Source: Siphonodentalium dalli (Eukaryota; Mollusca; Scaphopoda; Gadilida; Siphonodentaliidae). From it: 64,000 bases of DNA. The notes beneath the pieces were generated by a model. It did not search any database. It was not told the origin of the DNA and saw only the letters and a list, made by a program, of their open reading frames with translations. Location: NCBI GenBank assembly GCA_032622095.1, contig CP136063.1, forward strand, positions 78,715,980-78,779,979, read 5' to 3'. Both the position numbers and the translations under genes were made by a program. Of the stretch, positions 46,755-57,972 are shown in pieces; the first letter of the stretch is position 1, and every line of letters begins with the position of its first letter.

Positions 46755-47220
46755 ATATTTATTCCAATCACCGTAAACAGAAAAACAATTAAAACGCATA
46801 CAGTTTCGTTCATATATACCATGACCATCGCGTAAACAGCATGTTACCATAAAGACCTACTATATTTTACATAAGCAAGAGCCTGATTGCGTTACAGAAG
46901 ACAGCACAATGCTACTGCCTAATCACACACAAATGGCAGAAACGCTCTTTATTAGTTCCATATAAGGAATTCACCAACAAAGAACGCTCTTTATGTTTAC
47001 CATCATAATATAAACAAACACCAGAAAAGTAACTTTTTATGCTTTTGTTTACATAACAATGGTCAAAGATGTGACAATAACATACTGTTTATGCTATATT
47101 TCTTATTTGTATACGGACAAAGTCTGACTACATTTTGATGTTATTTCCTTTTGTGACGGTTTTTGAAGGGTGGAACTATTTTCACAGGATACCCACCGCC
47201 AAGGCCAACCGTACCTTTAA

Positions 47221-47679
47221 CCATATACACCCACAATCCACGTTACAGTAAATTCATGAAATCAGTGATTACATGGACTCCTTAGAGATTACGTAAAATT
47301 ACTAATCACTCATAATTATTGAAAATGTCAGCGTTTTCATGAAACCACAAAAGGTGGCCATGGATTACGCGAAACACTGAAATCTGGTCATCGATTTTAC
47401 ACATTTGCACTGTTTGGTTTCAATAAATAAGTGTAATGGCTTTTTAGAATACCACTAGCTACTGTATACATTATAAGCTCAGACAGGTTGTGTGCAATGC
47501 CTAATCCGCTTTTCTGTTGGCTCTGTTACAATCTGAGAGCCAACTGAGCTTATGGAATTTGTTAATTTTAATCATTTGAGTGATATTGAAATGAGTGGAT
47601 GTTATGTACTGCAAATACTTCGCTGCTTGCCATACCACAGTCTTCACATGGTGTCTGAGAATACCGGGGATGTTTTCAT
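47221..47679. other. Unassigned sequence
   Basis: No feature recognised. Confidence 0.35.
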
Positions 47680-48110
47680 GTACATCTGACCTATATGCGG
47701 TCCTTGTAGATTTCTAACTGCAAGTGGATAATGGTTTACCAAAGCCACCTTACACACTTCAGCATAATGAGGCCGCTGACAAACAAACGAGCAACGGAGC
47801 TGGCCTTCCAACTTCTACATATATTTCTTGTGTTCGGGGCAACGTATCTGTGTTCACTGATAACCACACCATCATCAAAAGTCAAGGTTCAGTCGAAAGA
47901 GCAAATGGAGACATCAAAGTTACGCTGGTGTCCTGACTCGTTGATAATATGACAACTGACTGGCAAAACAGTTTAACGTTTGTTCAATTTCCACACACAA
48001 AAATGTATACACATTATTCAGTCATTAAATGCTCGCCATATGCAGCTGTGATGTACGGGATGGTCTTTCAAGTACCTCGTTGCCAACCGAGGTGTTATCG
48101 AGGATAGACA
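47680..48110 (+). pseudogene. Integrase-core remnant (KRBA2-like)
   Basis: In one frame YQSHLTHFSIMRPLTNKRATELAF, in the next SQGSVERANGDIK, TTDWQN, FVQF and IKCSPYAAVMYG. This order matches the DDE integrase core of the KRBA2-like/Ginger-Gypsy-type family (catalytic E in the QGSVERAN block). The DxG-containing middle is lost, and frames change, so it is a fossil. Only the core domain is present. Confidence 0.7.
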
Positions 48111-48339
48111 CAGAATAAAACGTCATTGTAAACATGTTAAAATACCTAGATGATATACACTATAGTAGACATCTAATTGTATCACGTTTTATCTTTGTAA
48201 TATAAATAATTTTTTACGAATTGTTCGTAATGAAACTTGTTAAACTAAACAAGTTTGTCCTTCAGTACTTTTTTGAAATCCCTGGAGAATACAATATTTG
48301 ATATGCTTACGTGAATACCGCCACAGTCATCGAGATGTC

Positions 48340-50464
48340 CACTTAAGGGAATCATCCGTAATGCCGGATGTTTGATCTGCGAGCGGTGGATCCGTGTTCT
48401 TTCCACAAGGGAATTTCCCGTCTCTCCAACATAGAATTCCCTACACCCCGAACATATTATAACATAAATTAATTTTGTGATTTGCAGTCCATGTCTTCAT
48501 TAGGGCGAACATCTTGTCCATTATTTAATAGAAAGTGTGTCCCGGTTAATATACAGAAACATGTCCCGCATCTGGGGTCGCCACATTTGGTGATTTCTTT
48601 ATCTCGTTTTTCACCACTGTCAAACTTGGCTCGTGTTAGAATCTTTTTTATATTCCAAGGCTGTCGCTTGCTCTGTAGTAAGTGATCAGTGCTTACCAAT
48701 TGCTTCATCTTTGGACTTTTGTGAAGCATTGGTATCAATGATTTAGCCGTTTGCATAACATTTGGATGGCGAGGATTGTGTGTAACCACAAAATGAATGA
48801 GATCGGGATTGCATTCTTTAGTTTTGTCTGTGCGGAGCTCTATGAGAGGAATTTTCTTGGCTTCAACAATACCATTATCAATTAATTTTTTCGGGTATTC
48901 TTGTGCCAAGAGGAATGTCCGGAGTTCCTCCAGTCGGATGTTTCTCTGTGCGATATCGCCCACAATGGTACAAACCCTCCGTGCGAGGCAATACGGAACA
49001 TTCCGTTTGGTGTGTGATGGATGACACGACTTAAAGTTTAAATACTGATGCGTGTCGGTAGGTTTATAGTAAATATCCGTCGTGATTCGTTCTGCTGATT
49101 TTTTCACGAGGACATCCAGGAATGGCAACTCATTATTGTCGGTTTCTATCGTGAATTGTATTGCCGGATTTAGTGAGTTGAGGATATTGTGGAATTCATT
49201 CAAGTCCCCTTGAGTTGGGTCCCAAATGAGAAAGCAGTCATCAATATAACGTTTCCACGATTGTCGTATATATGTTGCATATGCATCGTCGAATTTGTTG
49301 GACATGATCTCGTGCAATTTTGCTTCAAGATATCCCACTGTTAGATTTGCATAAGTTGGGGCTACTTTTGTGCCCATAGCAGTAACAATTATTTGTCGAT
49401 AGAATCTGTCGTTGAAGAACAAAATGTTATTTTCCAATACAAGATGTAGTCCTCCAGTGATAAACTCTTTTGTGAAGCGTTCATCTATTGATTCTCTGCA
49501 TTTATCGATCCAATATCGTATAGCTTCCAAGCCTAAATTATGTGGAATGGTGCTATACAGACTCACAACGTCAAAACTAGCTAGTATAGCGTCTTGTTTG
49601 ACAGTCCTGGGTAGGGTTCGGATGAACTGTATATCGTCCCGTAGATAACGTGGAATATTAGGTAACAGTGGTTTTAACAGAATGTCCAGAAGGTTACTCA
49701 ATATGTGCGTCGGACATACTGGACCGGCGACGATTGGTCTTAATTGAGGTCCTCGGGTCTTAATAACTCAATATTTTCGCTCTTCTGGCATTGAATTGAT
49801 TGCTGTATTAGTTTAGATTTATGAATTTTTGGCAATCCATAAAAATTACTGCACCGAGGTTCAAATACTCTGAGATAGTCAACTTCTTTTTCTGTAAGAC
49901 ATTGTGAATGTTTTTTGATCAGTTTGCTAATTTTGCGCATAATATTTTTATTATTAGTATCTGCCACTTCCGTGTATGTGGTTCTGTCCTTAAGGAGAGA
50001 TTCTGCTTTTAACTGATAATAATCACGATCCATAACAACAATTGCGCCCCCTTTATCGGCTTGCTTAATAATAACAGAACTGTCCTGTTTTAGTCTGTCC
50101 AATGCTTTTCTCTGTGACTTTGGTATATTGTCCCGGACTGCAGCAGGGGGTTCATTTAGAGGCATGGTTGTTAGGTTATTCACGTATTCGTCCAATGCGT
50201 AATTTCGACCTTGACGTGGTGTGAATGACGACTTATTGCAGACCAAAGAACCATCGCTGTGTGAATCTTGTCCGCGAAAAATTCCTTGAGGCGTATTTTG
50301 CGACAGATCTCGTCTATGTCAGAATGCAATTCTTCACAATTTTTATTTGGAACTGGTGTGAATTTCATTCCGCGCCCAAGGAGTTTAATTTCGTCATCAT
50401 CGAGTTTACGGCTGGACAGATTGAAAATCTTGGGATCTACATGATTTCTCTGTATGCAAATCAC
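48340..50464 (-). pseudogene. PLE A reverse transcriptase/GIY-YIG ORF
   Basis: Order: N-terminus NLSSRKLDDDEIKLLGRG; after a frameshift near 50255, NKSSFTPRQGRN, KQADKGGAIVVMDRDYY and FYGLPKIHKS; then a one-base loss at about 49741 (RPEDLN/stop, expected RPED-KLRPI) and the RT: FDVVSLYSTIPH, AMGTKVAPTYANL, RYIDDCFLIW (YxDD active site), FLDVLVKK, IYYKPTDTHQYL, and CGDPRCGTC. A last frame change at 48470 leads to the GIY-YIG part with FYVGETGNSLVERTR. PLEs copy themselves by target-primed reverse transcription with this endonuclease. Confidence 0.85.
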
Positions 50465-50870
50465 AAAATCTAATTTATGTTATAATATGTTCGGGGTGTA
50501 GGGAATTCTATGTTGGAGAGACGGGAAATTCCCTTGTGGAAAGAACACGGAACCACCGCTCGCAGATCAAACATCCGGCATTACGGATGATTCCCTTAAG
50601 TGAACATCTCGATGACTGTGGCGGTAAATCCTTCCGGATTTTCCCATTACACAAGATGATGCAAGTTAGCAGATTCAAAAGGAAGAAAAAATCCGGAAGC
50701 TTTTGAATCCGAAACTAAACTCCATCATCTAAGCATGGCGTCACCTACCAACCTCCCGGAAGTGACGTCACAATACAAAATCAAAATGGCGGAACCTGAA
50801 GATCGGCCCTGAAGCCGTGAAAGGCCTAGTTTTAAAGCCAAATGATGTGTTTGTGTTTTTAATCACATGT
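50455..50870 (+). repeat. Inverted GIY-YIG/3' copy at the 5' side of PLE A
   Basis: Reads on the plus strand YVIICSGCREFYVGETGNS, HLDDCGGKSFRIF and KRKKK. It matches 48340-48490 inverted at about 96% and carries the GIY-YIG tail that the 3' end of PLE A has lost. Inverted 5' copies of this kind are known for Penelope elements and come from template switching. Confidence 0.85.

Positions 50871-50871
<1 letters not shown>

Positions 50872-50920
<49 letters not shown>
50872..50920. repeat. (TA)n microsatellite
   Basis: A nearly pure TA run of about 40 bp between PLE A and PLE B. TA-rich sequence also follows PLE B at 58030-58080, so PLE B may have inserted in a TA repeat. Confidence 0.9.
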
Positions 50921-50923
<3 letters not shown>

Positions 50924-50973
50924 CCAAAAGAATGGAGACATGACTTATAAAACGATCATTTAATACATTTGTA

Positions 50974-51021
50974 AGTCTAGTGGCCTTTCGTGCTTAGCAT
51001 CATTGCACTCTTCAGTAGACT
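50974..51021 (-). ncRNA. Hammerhead ribozyme motif, type I (PLE-associated)
   Basis: On the minus strand: stem I arm AGTCTA, core CTGAAGA (CUGANGA), stem II GTGC, an 11-nt loop, GCAC, core GAAA, a very short stem III region GGCCAC, then TAGACT closing stem I. All conserved hammerhead core bases are present except that the cleavage-site pair reads AC, not UC; the other copy (55802-57972) has TC there. Hammerheads of this kind, with a tiny stem III, are known in Penelope-like elements and often act as dimers. Cleavage activity of this copy is uncertain. Confidence 0.75.
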
Positions 51022-51052
51022 GTTATTGTCGTACGTAATAGACGCAAGGGAG

Positions 51053-52646
51053 ATAACTCTCCCATGCACTTCCGGCTATTACGTCATTAGTCAGCATTTA
51101 GTTTTGCTTTGAACAGGGATTGTGAAGAAATCTTCCCGAATCTTGCGATGTATTTTGCTCTTGTACATCTTGCAGAACTGGAAGTCATGGAAACTCTTTC
51201 TGCCACAATCGTCCAGATGGGCACTCAATGGAATCTTCCTGTATTCTGGCTGCTTAATATGCTGTCGGTGGATTCGCATACGCTCAACCACACTATTGCC
51301 AGTTTCCCCAATATAGCTTTCTCCGCATCCATCACACATTATACAGTATATCAGATTTACTGTCTTGCACGTCATATCGGCATTGGTGTATATCTTCATA
51401 CCGTTTTTAAGGGTAACAGTATTTCCTTCTATGATGTGCTGGCACGCTTTACATCTGGGATCGCCACATTTGTTGAATTTATATTCCTTAGATCTGTTTG
51501 TCGTGAATTTAGTCCGAGGAAATCAAAACCAGGACGAATGAACACAGCAGAACAACCGACTGTGCAAAAGGTTTGGAGACCTCGATTAAGACCATCTACT
51601 CCTATGCAAAGACGGAATAGGTCTAAAAGTGTAGAGATGAGCAAAGGTAAGCGTGGTGTACCTCGCGGGCGATCAAAATATACCAATCGGACACCACCAA
51701 GATTATACACTGATGTAGTGAGAACTGGCAAACCACAAACTACTCTCAGATATACATGTAATACGAAACGTCCACCCATGGTGAAGCAAACCCAGCAACA
51801 TAGAAAACCGCGACAAATCCCATCTAACTCCGCACCAAGATTGGTTCATTTTTTAGGCGAGCGCCAGTCGGACACAACACGGAAGAAACCAGACTAGGTG
51901 ACAATGATGTGAATAAAAGGTAGAGCCAAAGATTATTAACTTATTAATCAAACAGACTTCTGAGTGACATCGAACGCAAATTATTAGAACGTGGTTTTAA
52001 GTTCACACCAACCCCGAGTGAGGACACACAGGAACTAAAAGCGGACGCACAAATTTTCGGCAGGAAACTGCGATTAATCGATTTTTTTGCAGATAAAAAC
52101 ACTCAAGGTGATGAATCGTTAGTTCGCAACAAATCGAAATTTACATCACCAAAAGGTAAAGATGATAAACTGGATGAATATATTGATACCCTGTGTAGTC
52201 ACTTCATCCGCGAAAACCAATAAACACGTCGCACAGAATATCTCTAGAAACGAAAAAGACGCCATCAAACGCCTCAAGGATGACAAATCTATAATAATGA
52301 AAGAGGCCGACAAGGGAGGCGCAATCGTTATAATGAACACAACTTATTATGAAAAACTAGCAGAAGATATTCTTATGGACAGTGAATTTATAAGGAAATA
52401 CCAAAGAATACCGATAGTAAAACTATGCGTTCAATACGAAAACTTTAAAAAACACATCATAGCTGCACCACAGAAACAAGAGAAGGAATATATTACCGAA
52501 TTTGAACACAAGTGCAGCAACTTTTATGGACTACCAAAAGTCCAGAAAAGCAAATCAATACAGGAAGCAATCAAACAGCAAAACTCAACATATATAGAGA
52601 TATGTGAACCAGACGATCTGAAATTGAGACCAATTATCGCTGGATA
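51053..52646 (+). repeat. 1594-bp tandem duplication, unit 1
   Basis: Matches 52647-54240 base for base apart from rare substitutions. I noted a C/A difference at about 51777 (Pro to His) and A/C at about 52438 (Asn to Thr). The unit begins in the inverted 3' region, 30 bp inside the hammerhead, and ends at the RT N-terminal RPIIAGW motif. Its inverted GIY-YIG reads on the minus strand at 51091-51399. Confidence 0.9.
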
Positions 52647-52647
52647 A
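51517..52647 (+). pseudogene. PLE B N-terminal half, first copy
   Basis: From SPRKSKPGRMNTAEQ the frame runs through a long basic region (TPMQRRNRSKSVEMSKGKR and further RK-rich stretches) to a stop at 51897. In other frames LLSDIERKLLERGFKF and FADK follow, then (52230-52647) KDDKSIIMKEADKGGAIV, FYGLPKVQKS and DDLKLRPIIAG, the conserved start of the PLE RT. It ends where the second unit begins, so it has no catalytic core. Frameshifts near 51897 and 52220 are shared by both copies, so they predate the duplication. Confidence 0.8.
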
Positions 52648-54240
52648 TAACTCTCCCATGCACTTCCGGCTATTACGTCATTAGTCAGCATTTAGTTTTG
52701 CTTTGAACAGGGATTGTGAAGAAATCTTCCCGAATCTTGCGATGTATTTTGCTCTTGTACATCTTGCAGAACTGGAAGTCATGGAAACTCTTTCTGCCAC
52801 AATCGTCCAGATGGGCACTCAATGGAATCTTCCTGTATTCTGGCTGCTTAATATGCTGTCGGTGGATTCGCATACGCTCAACCACACTATTGCCAGTTTC
52901 CCCAATATAGCTTTCTCCGCATCCATCACACATTATACAGTATATCAGATTTACTGTCTTGCACGTCATATCGGCATTGGTGTATATCTTCATACCGTTT
53001 TTAAGGGTAACAGTATTTCCTTCTATGATGTGCTGGCACGCTTTACATCTGGGATCGCCACATTTGTTGAATTTATATTCCTTAGATCTGTTTGTCGTGA
53101 ATTTAGTCCGAGGAAATCAAAACCAGGACGAATGAACACAGCAGAACAACCGACTGTGCAAAAGGTTTGGAGACCTCGATTAAGACCATCTACTCCTATG
53201 CAAAGACGGAATAGGTCTAAAAGTGTAGAGATGAGCAAAGGTAAGCGTGGTGTACCTCGCGGGCGATCAAAATATACCAATCGGACACCACCAAGATTAT
53301 ACACTGATGTAGTGAGAACTGGCAAACCACAAACTACTCTCAGATATACATGTAATACGAAACGTCCACACATGGTGAAGCAAACCCAGCAACATAGAAA
53401 ACCGCGACAAATCCCATCTAACTCCGCACCAAGATTGGTTCATTTTTTAGGCGAGCGCCAGTCGGACACAACACGGAAGAAACCAGACTAGGTGACAATG
53501 ATGTGAATAAAAGGTAGAGCCAAAGATTATTAACTTATTAATCAAACAGACTTCTGAGTGACATCGAACGCAAATTATTAGAACGTGGTTTTAAGTTCAC
53601 ACCAACCCCGAGTGAGGACACACAGGAACTAAAAGCGGACGCACAAATTTTCGGCAGGAAACTGCGATTAATCGATTTTTTTGCAGATAAAAACACTCAA
53701 GGTGATGAATCGTTAGTTCGCAACAAATCGAAATTTACATCACCAAAAGGTAAAGATGATAAACTGGATGAATATATTGATACCCTGTGTAGTCACTTCA
53801 TCCGCGAAAACCAATAAACACGTCGCACAGAATATCTCTAGAAACGAAAAAGACGCCATCAAACGCCTCAAGGATGACAAATCTATAATAATGAAAGAGG
53901 CCGACAAGGGAGGCGCAATCGTTATAATGAACACAACTTATTATGAAAAACTAGCAGAAGATATTCTTATGGACAGTGAATTTATAAGGAAATACCAAAG
54001 AATACCGATAGTAAAACTATGCGTTCAATACGAAACCTTTAAAAAACACATCATAGCTGCACCACAGAAACAAGAGAAGGAATATATTACCGAATTTGAA
54101 CACAAGTGCAGCAACTTTTATGGACTACCAAAAGTCCAGAAAAGCAAATCAATACAGGAAGCAATCAAACAGCAAAACTCAACATATATAGAGATATGTG
54201 AACCAGACGATCTGAAATTGAGACCAATTATCGCTGGATA
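52647..54240 (+). repeat. 1594-bp tandem duplication, unit 2
   Basis: Second copy. Its right end continues without break into the rest of the PLE RT (54241 onward), so this unit is the one joined to the body of the element. It lacks the hammerhead. Confidence 0.9.
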
Positions 54241-55739
54241 ATCTTGTCCCACTAACAGACTCAGTAATTTCTTGGACATAATCATGAAACCATTATGTGA
54301 AAAAAAACCAAGCTACATAAGAGATGACATGGATTTTGTCAGAGACTTGTCAGAAAGAACTGAAGGGTCAACACTTGTGAGTTTTGATGTAGTTGGTCTC
54401 TATTCAAATATTCCACTTGATTTAGGAATAAAAGCAGTTGAATACTGGATCGAAAAACATAGCGATATGATCGACAAGAGATTCAGTTCTGACTTCATCG
54501 TACACAGTTTGCGTATTATATTGGAGAACAATAAGTTCTTCTTCAATGACAAATAAAAGGAACTGCCATGGGCACAAAAGTGGCCCCTACATTCGCAAAC
54601 CTTGTTATGGGCTTCCTAGAAAATGAACTATATACAAGAGCGGAAAACATCTTCCCATTGTCAATAAGTACACATATTCGAACATCTTGGAGGAGATACC
54701 ATGACGATTGTTTTGTAATATGGATTGATTCAATGGACAGTCTCAACGAATTTCATGTGTTACTCAATTCTCTGGACAAATCTATTCAGTTCACGAAGGA
54801 TGCAAGCAAGAAGGAACTCCCATGCCTAGATGTACTGGTAATTCTAAATAACACGAATATTGAAACTGACATATATTATAAACCTACCGATTTAACCAAT
54901 ATATGGATTTCCGCTGTTGCCACCCGTCACACACCAAGATAAATGTTCCATATAGTCTTGCTAGACGTGTGTGCATGATTGTCAGTAATGCAGAAAAGAG
55001 ACTTTTGAGACTAAAGGAATTAGAGTTATTCTTATTGAAACAACATTATCCAAAAGGTTTGATTACACATGGGATTCAGAGAGCCCAACTCATTCCAGAA
55101 AATGAATTACGGATTGCCAAACAAGTCCTCAGAAACTAACATTATTCCTTTTGTGACAACACACAATCCACACCACTTTAATATATCTGCAAAAACCCAA
55201 GAATGACTACCAATTCTTCATACCAGTAATAAAATGCGACCTTTGGTGACCAAAGCGCACATTTTACACAGCAAGCGTCAACCAAGGAACATAAAACGCA
55301 TGCTCACTGGTGCTAAATTCACGACAAACAGATCTAAGGAATATAAAGTCAACAAATGTGCGATCCCAGATTTAAAGCGTGCCAGCACATCATAGAAGGA
55401 AATACTATTACCCATAAAAACGGTATGAAGATATACAGCAATGCCGATATGACGTGCAAGACAGTAAATCTGATATACTGTATAATGTGTGATGGATGCG
55501 GAGAAAGATATATTGGGGAAACTGGCAATAATGTGGTTGAGCGCATGCGAATCCACCGACAGCATATTAAGCAGCCAGAATACAGGAAGATTCCATTGAG
55601 TGCCCATCTGGACGATTGTGACAGAAAGAGTTCCCATGTCTTCCCGTTCTGCAAGATGTACAAGAGCAAAATACATCGCAAGATTCGGGAAGATTTCTTC
55701 AAAATCCTGTTCAAAGCAAAACTAAATGCTGACTACTGA
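53111..55739 (+). pseudogene. PLE B reverse transcriptase and GIY-YIG endonuclease
   Basis: N-terminal half as in unit 1, then FLDIIMKPLCEKKPSYIRDD, SFDVVGLYSNIPL (RT), a small deletion near 54555 that shifts the frame just before AMGTKVAPTFANL, then RYHDDCFVIW. This active site reads YHDD where PLE A has YIDD. IYYKPTD and CCHPSHTKINVPYSLARR follow in shifted frames. The last frame (55356-55739) has CDPRFKACQH (a first Cys of the usual CGDPRC lost) and CDGCGERYIGETGNN with RMRIHRQH, the GIY-YIG nuclease. Dead because of at least four frame changes. Confidence 0.85.
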
Positions 55740-55801
55740 CGTAATAGCCGGAAGTGCATGGGAGGGTTATCCCCCTTGCGTCTATTACGTACGACAATAA
55801 C

Positions 55802-57972
55802 AGTATACTGAACAGTGCAATGATACTAAGGTGACACTCCACAGTTTCTGCAGGAATTGGTGCAAAAATAAGGGGGCACCCATTCAATGAAAAATAACTT
55901 AAATGTGATCCCACAACACATATACAATGTATACATACCTGGGTTGAGCACATACTAGGCTTAAAGATTTTGGTACAGAATTGTCATTTTAATGGGGGTA
56001 GCAAGAGTTATGCCCCTTGATTGTGTGCCTGAAAAATGAAATTTTGATGCAAAAATGGCCAAAATAAGCGATTTTCAGGCCCATGGGACACAACAACCAG
56101 ACAATCTATGGTATAGCCGCCTATGTTGTCTGGAAGAACACTGTTTCCTCACAAAAATATCACTTAAAACTTCTCACCACTGTAATTTAAAAAAAAATAT
56201 TTTTCATGCAGATGACAAATTATAGGTGCTAAAAAGTCACGCTGGTGTCTGGAGCCACTGTTTCGCAGAAATCGCTACTACTTCATACTGGTGGAGTCAA
56301 GGTCACCTGAAACAACATTTTTCAAAACTCAAAGACATCCTCTAAAAATCCACAAATTCATAACTAACCTTCTCTCAATAAACATACCACACCCATGGTG
56401 ACAGAAAACACTGGTACTCTATTCTAAGAAATTTACCCCTACTGATCATTCGAAACTGTGGAGTGTCACCTTGAGGGAAATGCAATTTTATTAATCTTTA
56501 ACAGGGACCACACCTCCATATTCTCTGCATTTTACCGCTTAAAATGATATATTACACCCCATGCGTTATTGCAATGACAGGCAGCAAGATTGGGTGGGGA
56601 TTTACATGCACCCCCATGATTTCACCCCTTTTGGGTCTTTCAGAGCCCAATGACGTTATGCTTGACGTAGTGACAAAATGGATATATTCAACCATCACCT
56701 ATGGCTTGAAAAAGGTCTGAAATGCTAAAATGTTGTATCAAATATATTATGAGATGCATATTTTCCTCAGATATCACAATAAAACATAATATTTCATACA
56801 ACTATATTTAATACTCTCCCAAATCTATGGGTTAAAAAATTCCAAGTCTTATTTAGCATTAAGGGAAAGCTTTACAAGGTTATGACATCACATGAACAAT
56901 ATGTTGTCAAGTGAAGTATGACCAAGGAAACCTGAATTATTATATTTCACACTTGTGAATAAGAAAGACTGAATATCTAATTTTGTTATATACTGTGTAA
57001 TGTCACAATATCAGCCATTTCAGCTAAGATTCAAGGAGCATATGATGTTATGAAGAAGTACCCATCATCTGAAAAATCACCAATAACCATATACATGAAC
57101 CAACACCACCCCCACTGCTCCAAGACTCCATATCCCCACCAATTTATATGACTAAAGACAACCTGTATTGGAATATCCATAGAAGAATGGTGTATCTACC
57201 ATAAAATGTTCCTTCTAACTGAACAGATTTGCTAAAAAAGGATTTTCAGTAACAATATCTGTCAAGTTGACAGATGAAAATGGTGCTATTTGCTGGTCTT
57301 GAAGGTGACACTCCACAGTTTCTGCAGGGATTGGTGCAAAAATAAGGGGGCACCAATTCAATGAAAAATAACTGAAATGTGATCCCACAACACATATACA
57401 ATGTATACATACCTGGGTTGAGCACATACTAGGCTTAAAGATTTTGGTACAGAATTGTCATTTTAATGGGGGTAGCAAGAGTTATGCCCCTTGATTGTGT
57501 GCCTGAAAAATGAAATTTTGATGCAAAAATGGCCAAAATAAGCGATTTTCAGGCCCATGGGACACAAAAACCAGACAATCTATGGTATAGCCGCCTATGT
57601 TGTCTGGAAGAACACTGTTTCCTCACAAAAATATCAAAAAAATTCAAACTTCTCACCACTGTAATTTTTTGTAAAATATTTTTCATGCAGATGACAAATT
57701 TTAGGTGCTAAAAAGTCACGCTGGTGTCTGGAGCCACTGTTTCGCAGAAATCGCTACTACTTCATACTGGTGGGGTCAAGGTCACCTGAAACAATATTTT
57801 TCAAAACTCAAAGACATCCTCTAAAAATCCACAAATTCATAACTAACCTTCTCTCAATAAACATACCACGCCCATGGTGACAGAAAACACTGGTACTCTA
57901 TTCTAAGAAATTTACCCCTACTGATCATTCGAAACTGTGGAGTGTCACCTAAGCACGAAAGGACTCTAGACT
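55802..57972 (+). ncRNA. Second hammerhead motif, interrupted by a transposon in loop II
   Basis: Left part 55802-55829: stem I arm AGTATA, core CTGAACA (one core change, G8 to C), GTGC and the start of the loop. Right part 57950-57972: TAAGCAC, core GAAA, GGACTC (cleavage site UC), TAGACT. The two are joined in the intact copy at 50974-51021. The insertion sits between them with its TAA duplication. Stem I has one mismatch. Confidence 0.75.
55830..57949. mobile_element. Harbinger-like composite: two MITE copies around an 833-bp core
   Basis: The outer ends are GGTGACACTCCACAGTTTC and its inverse, with the 3-bp target duplication TAA at 55827-55829 and 57950-57952. The 3-bp TWA duplication is typical of PIF/Harbinger elements. 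Inside are two direct copies of a full MITE: 55830-56470 (641 bp) and 57304-57949 (646 bp), about 97% alike, each with both terminal repeats. The core 56471-57303 is unrelated and non-coding. Inner flanks show no TAA duplication, so the whole unit probably moved as one. Confidence 0.85.

Larger units (their letters stand above)
44256..47220 (+). mobile_element. Family A MITE-like element, copy 6, split by a LINE
   Basis: The left 43 bp (44256-44298, TTAAAGGCACGTGGGGCCTT to CATATTT) and the right part (46755-47220, ATATTTATTCCAATCACCG to CCGTACCTTTAA) make one family A copy. The LINE at 44299-46754 lies between. ATATTT stands at both junctions and is the likely target duplication. Confidence 0.85.
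48336..50870 (-). mobile_element. Penelope-like element A
   Basis: Minus-strand PLE with N-terminal region (50464-50180), middle (50246-49740), RT (49701-48469) and the start of a GIY-YIG endonuclease (to about 48340). At its 5' side, 50455-50870 on the plus strand, is an inverted copy of the GIY-YIG/3' end. The 3' copy diverges from the inverted copy after HLDDCGG near 48338, so the real 3' end has been lost or replaced. Three frameshifts inactivate it. Confidence 0.85.

Noticed and set aside
50790-50835. GGCCCTGAAG...GTGAAAGGCC in PLE A resembles a hammerhead core
   Set aside because: CTGA and GAAA are too close for stem II and the second core half (GA) is missing; at best it is a decayed copy.
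51109-51510. First half of a 262-codon plus-strand frame
   Set aside because: This part is antisense to the GIY-YIG domain; only the part after about 51510 is in the coding sense of PLE B. The same holds at 52703-53105.
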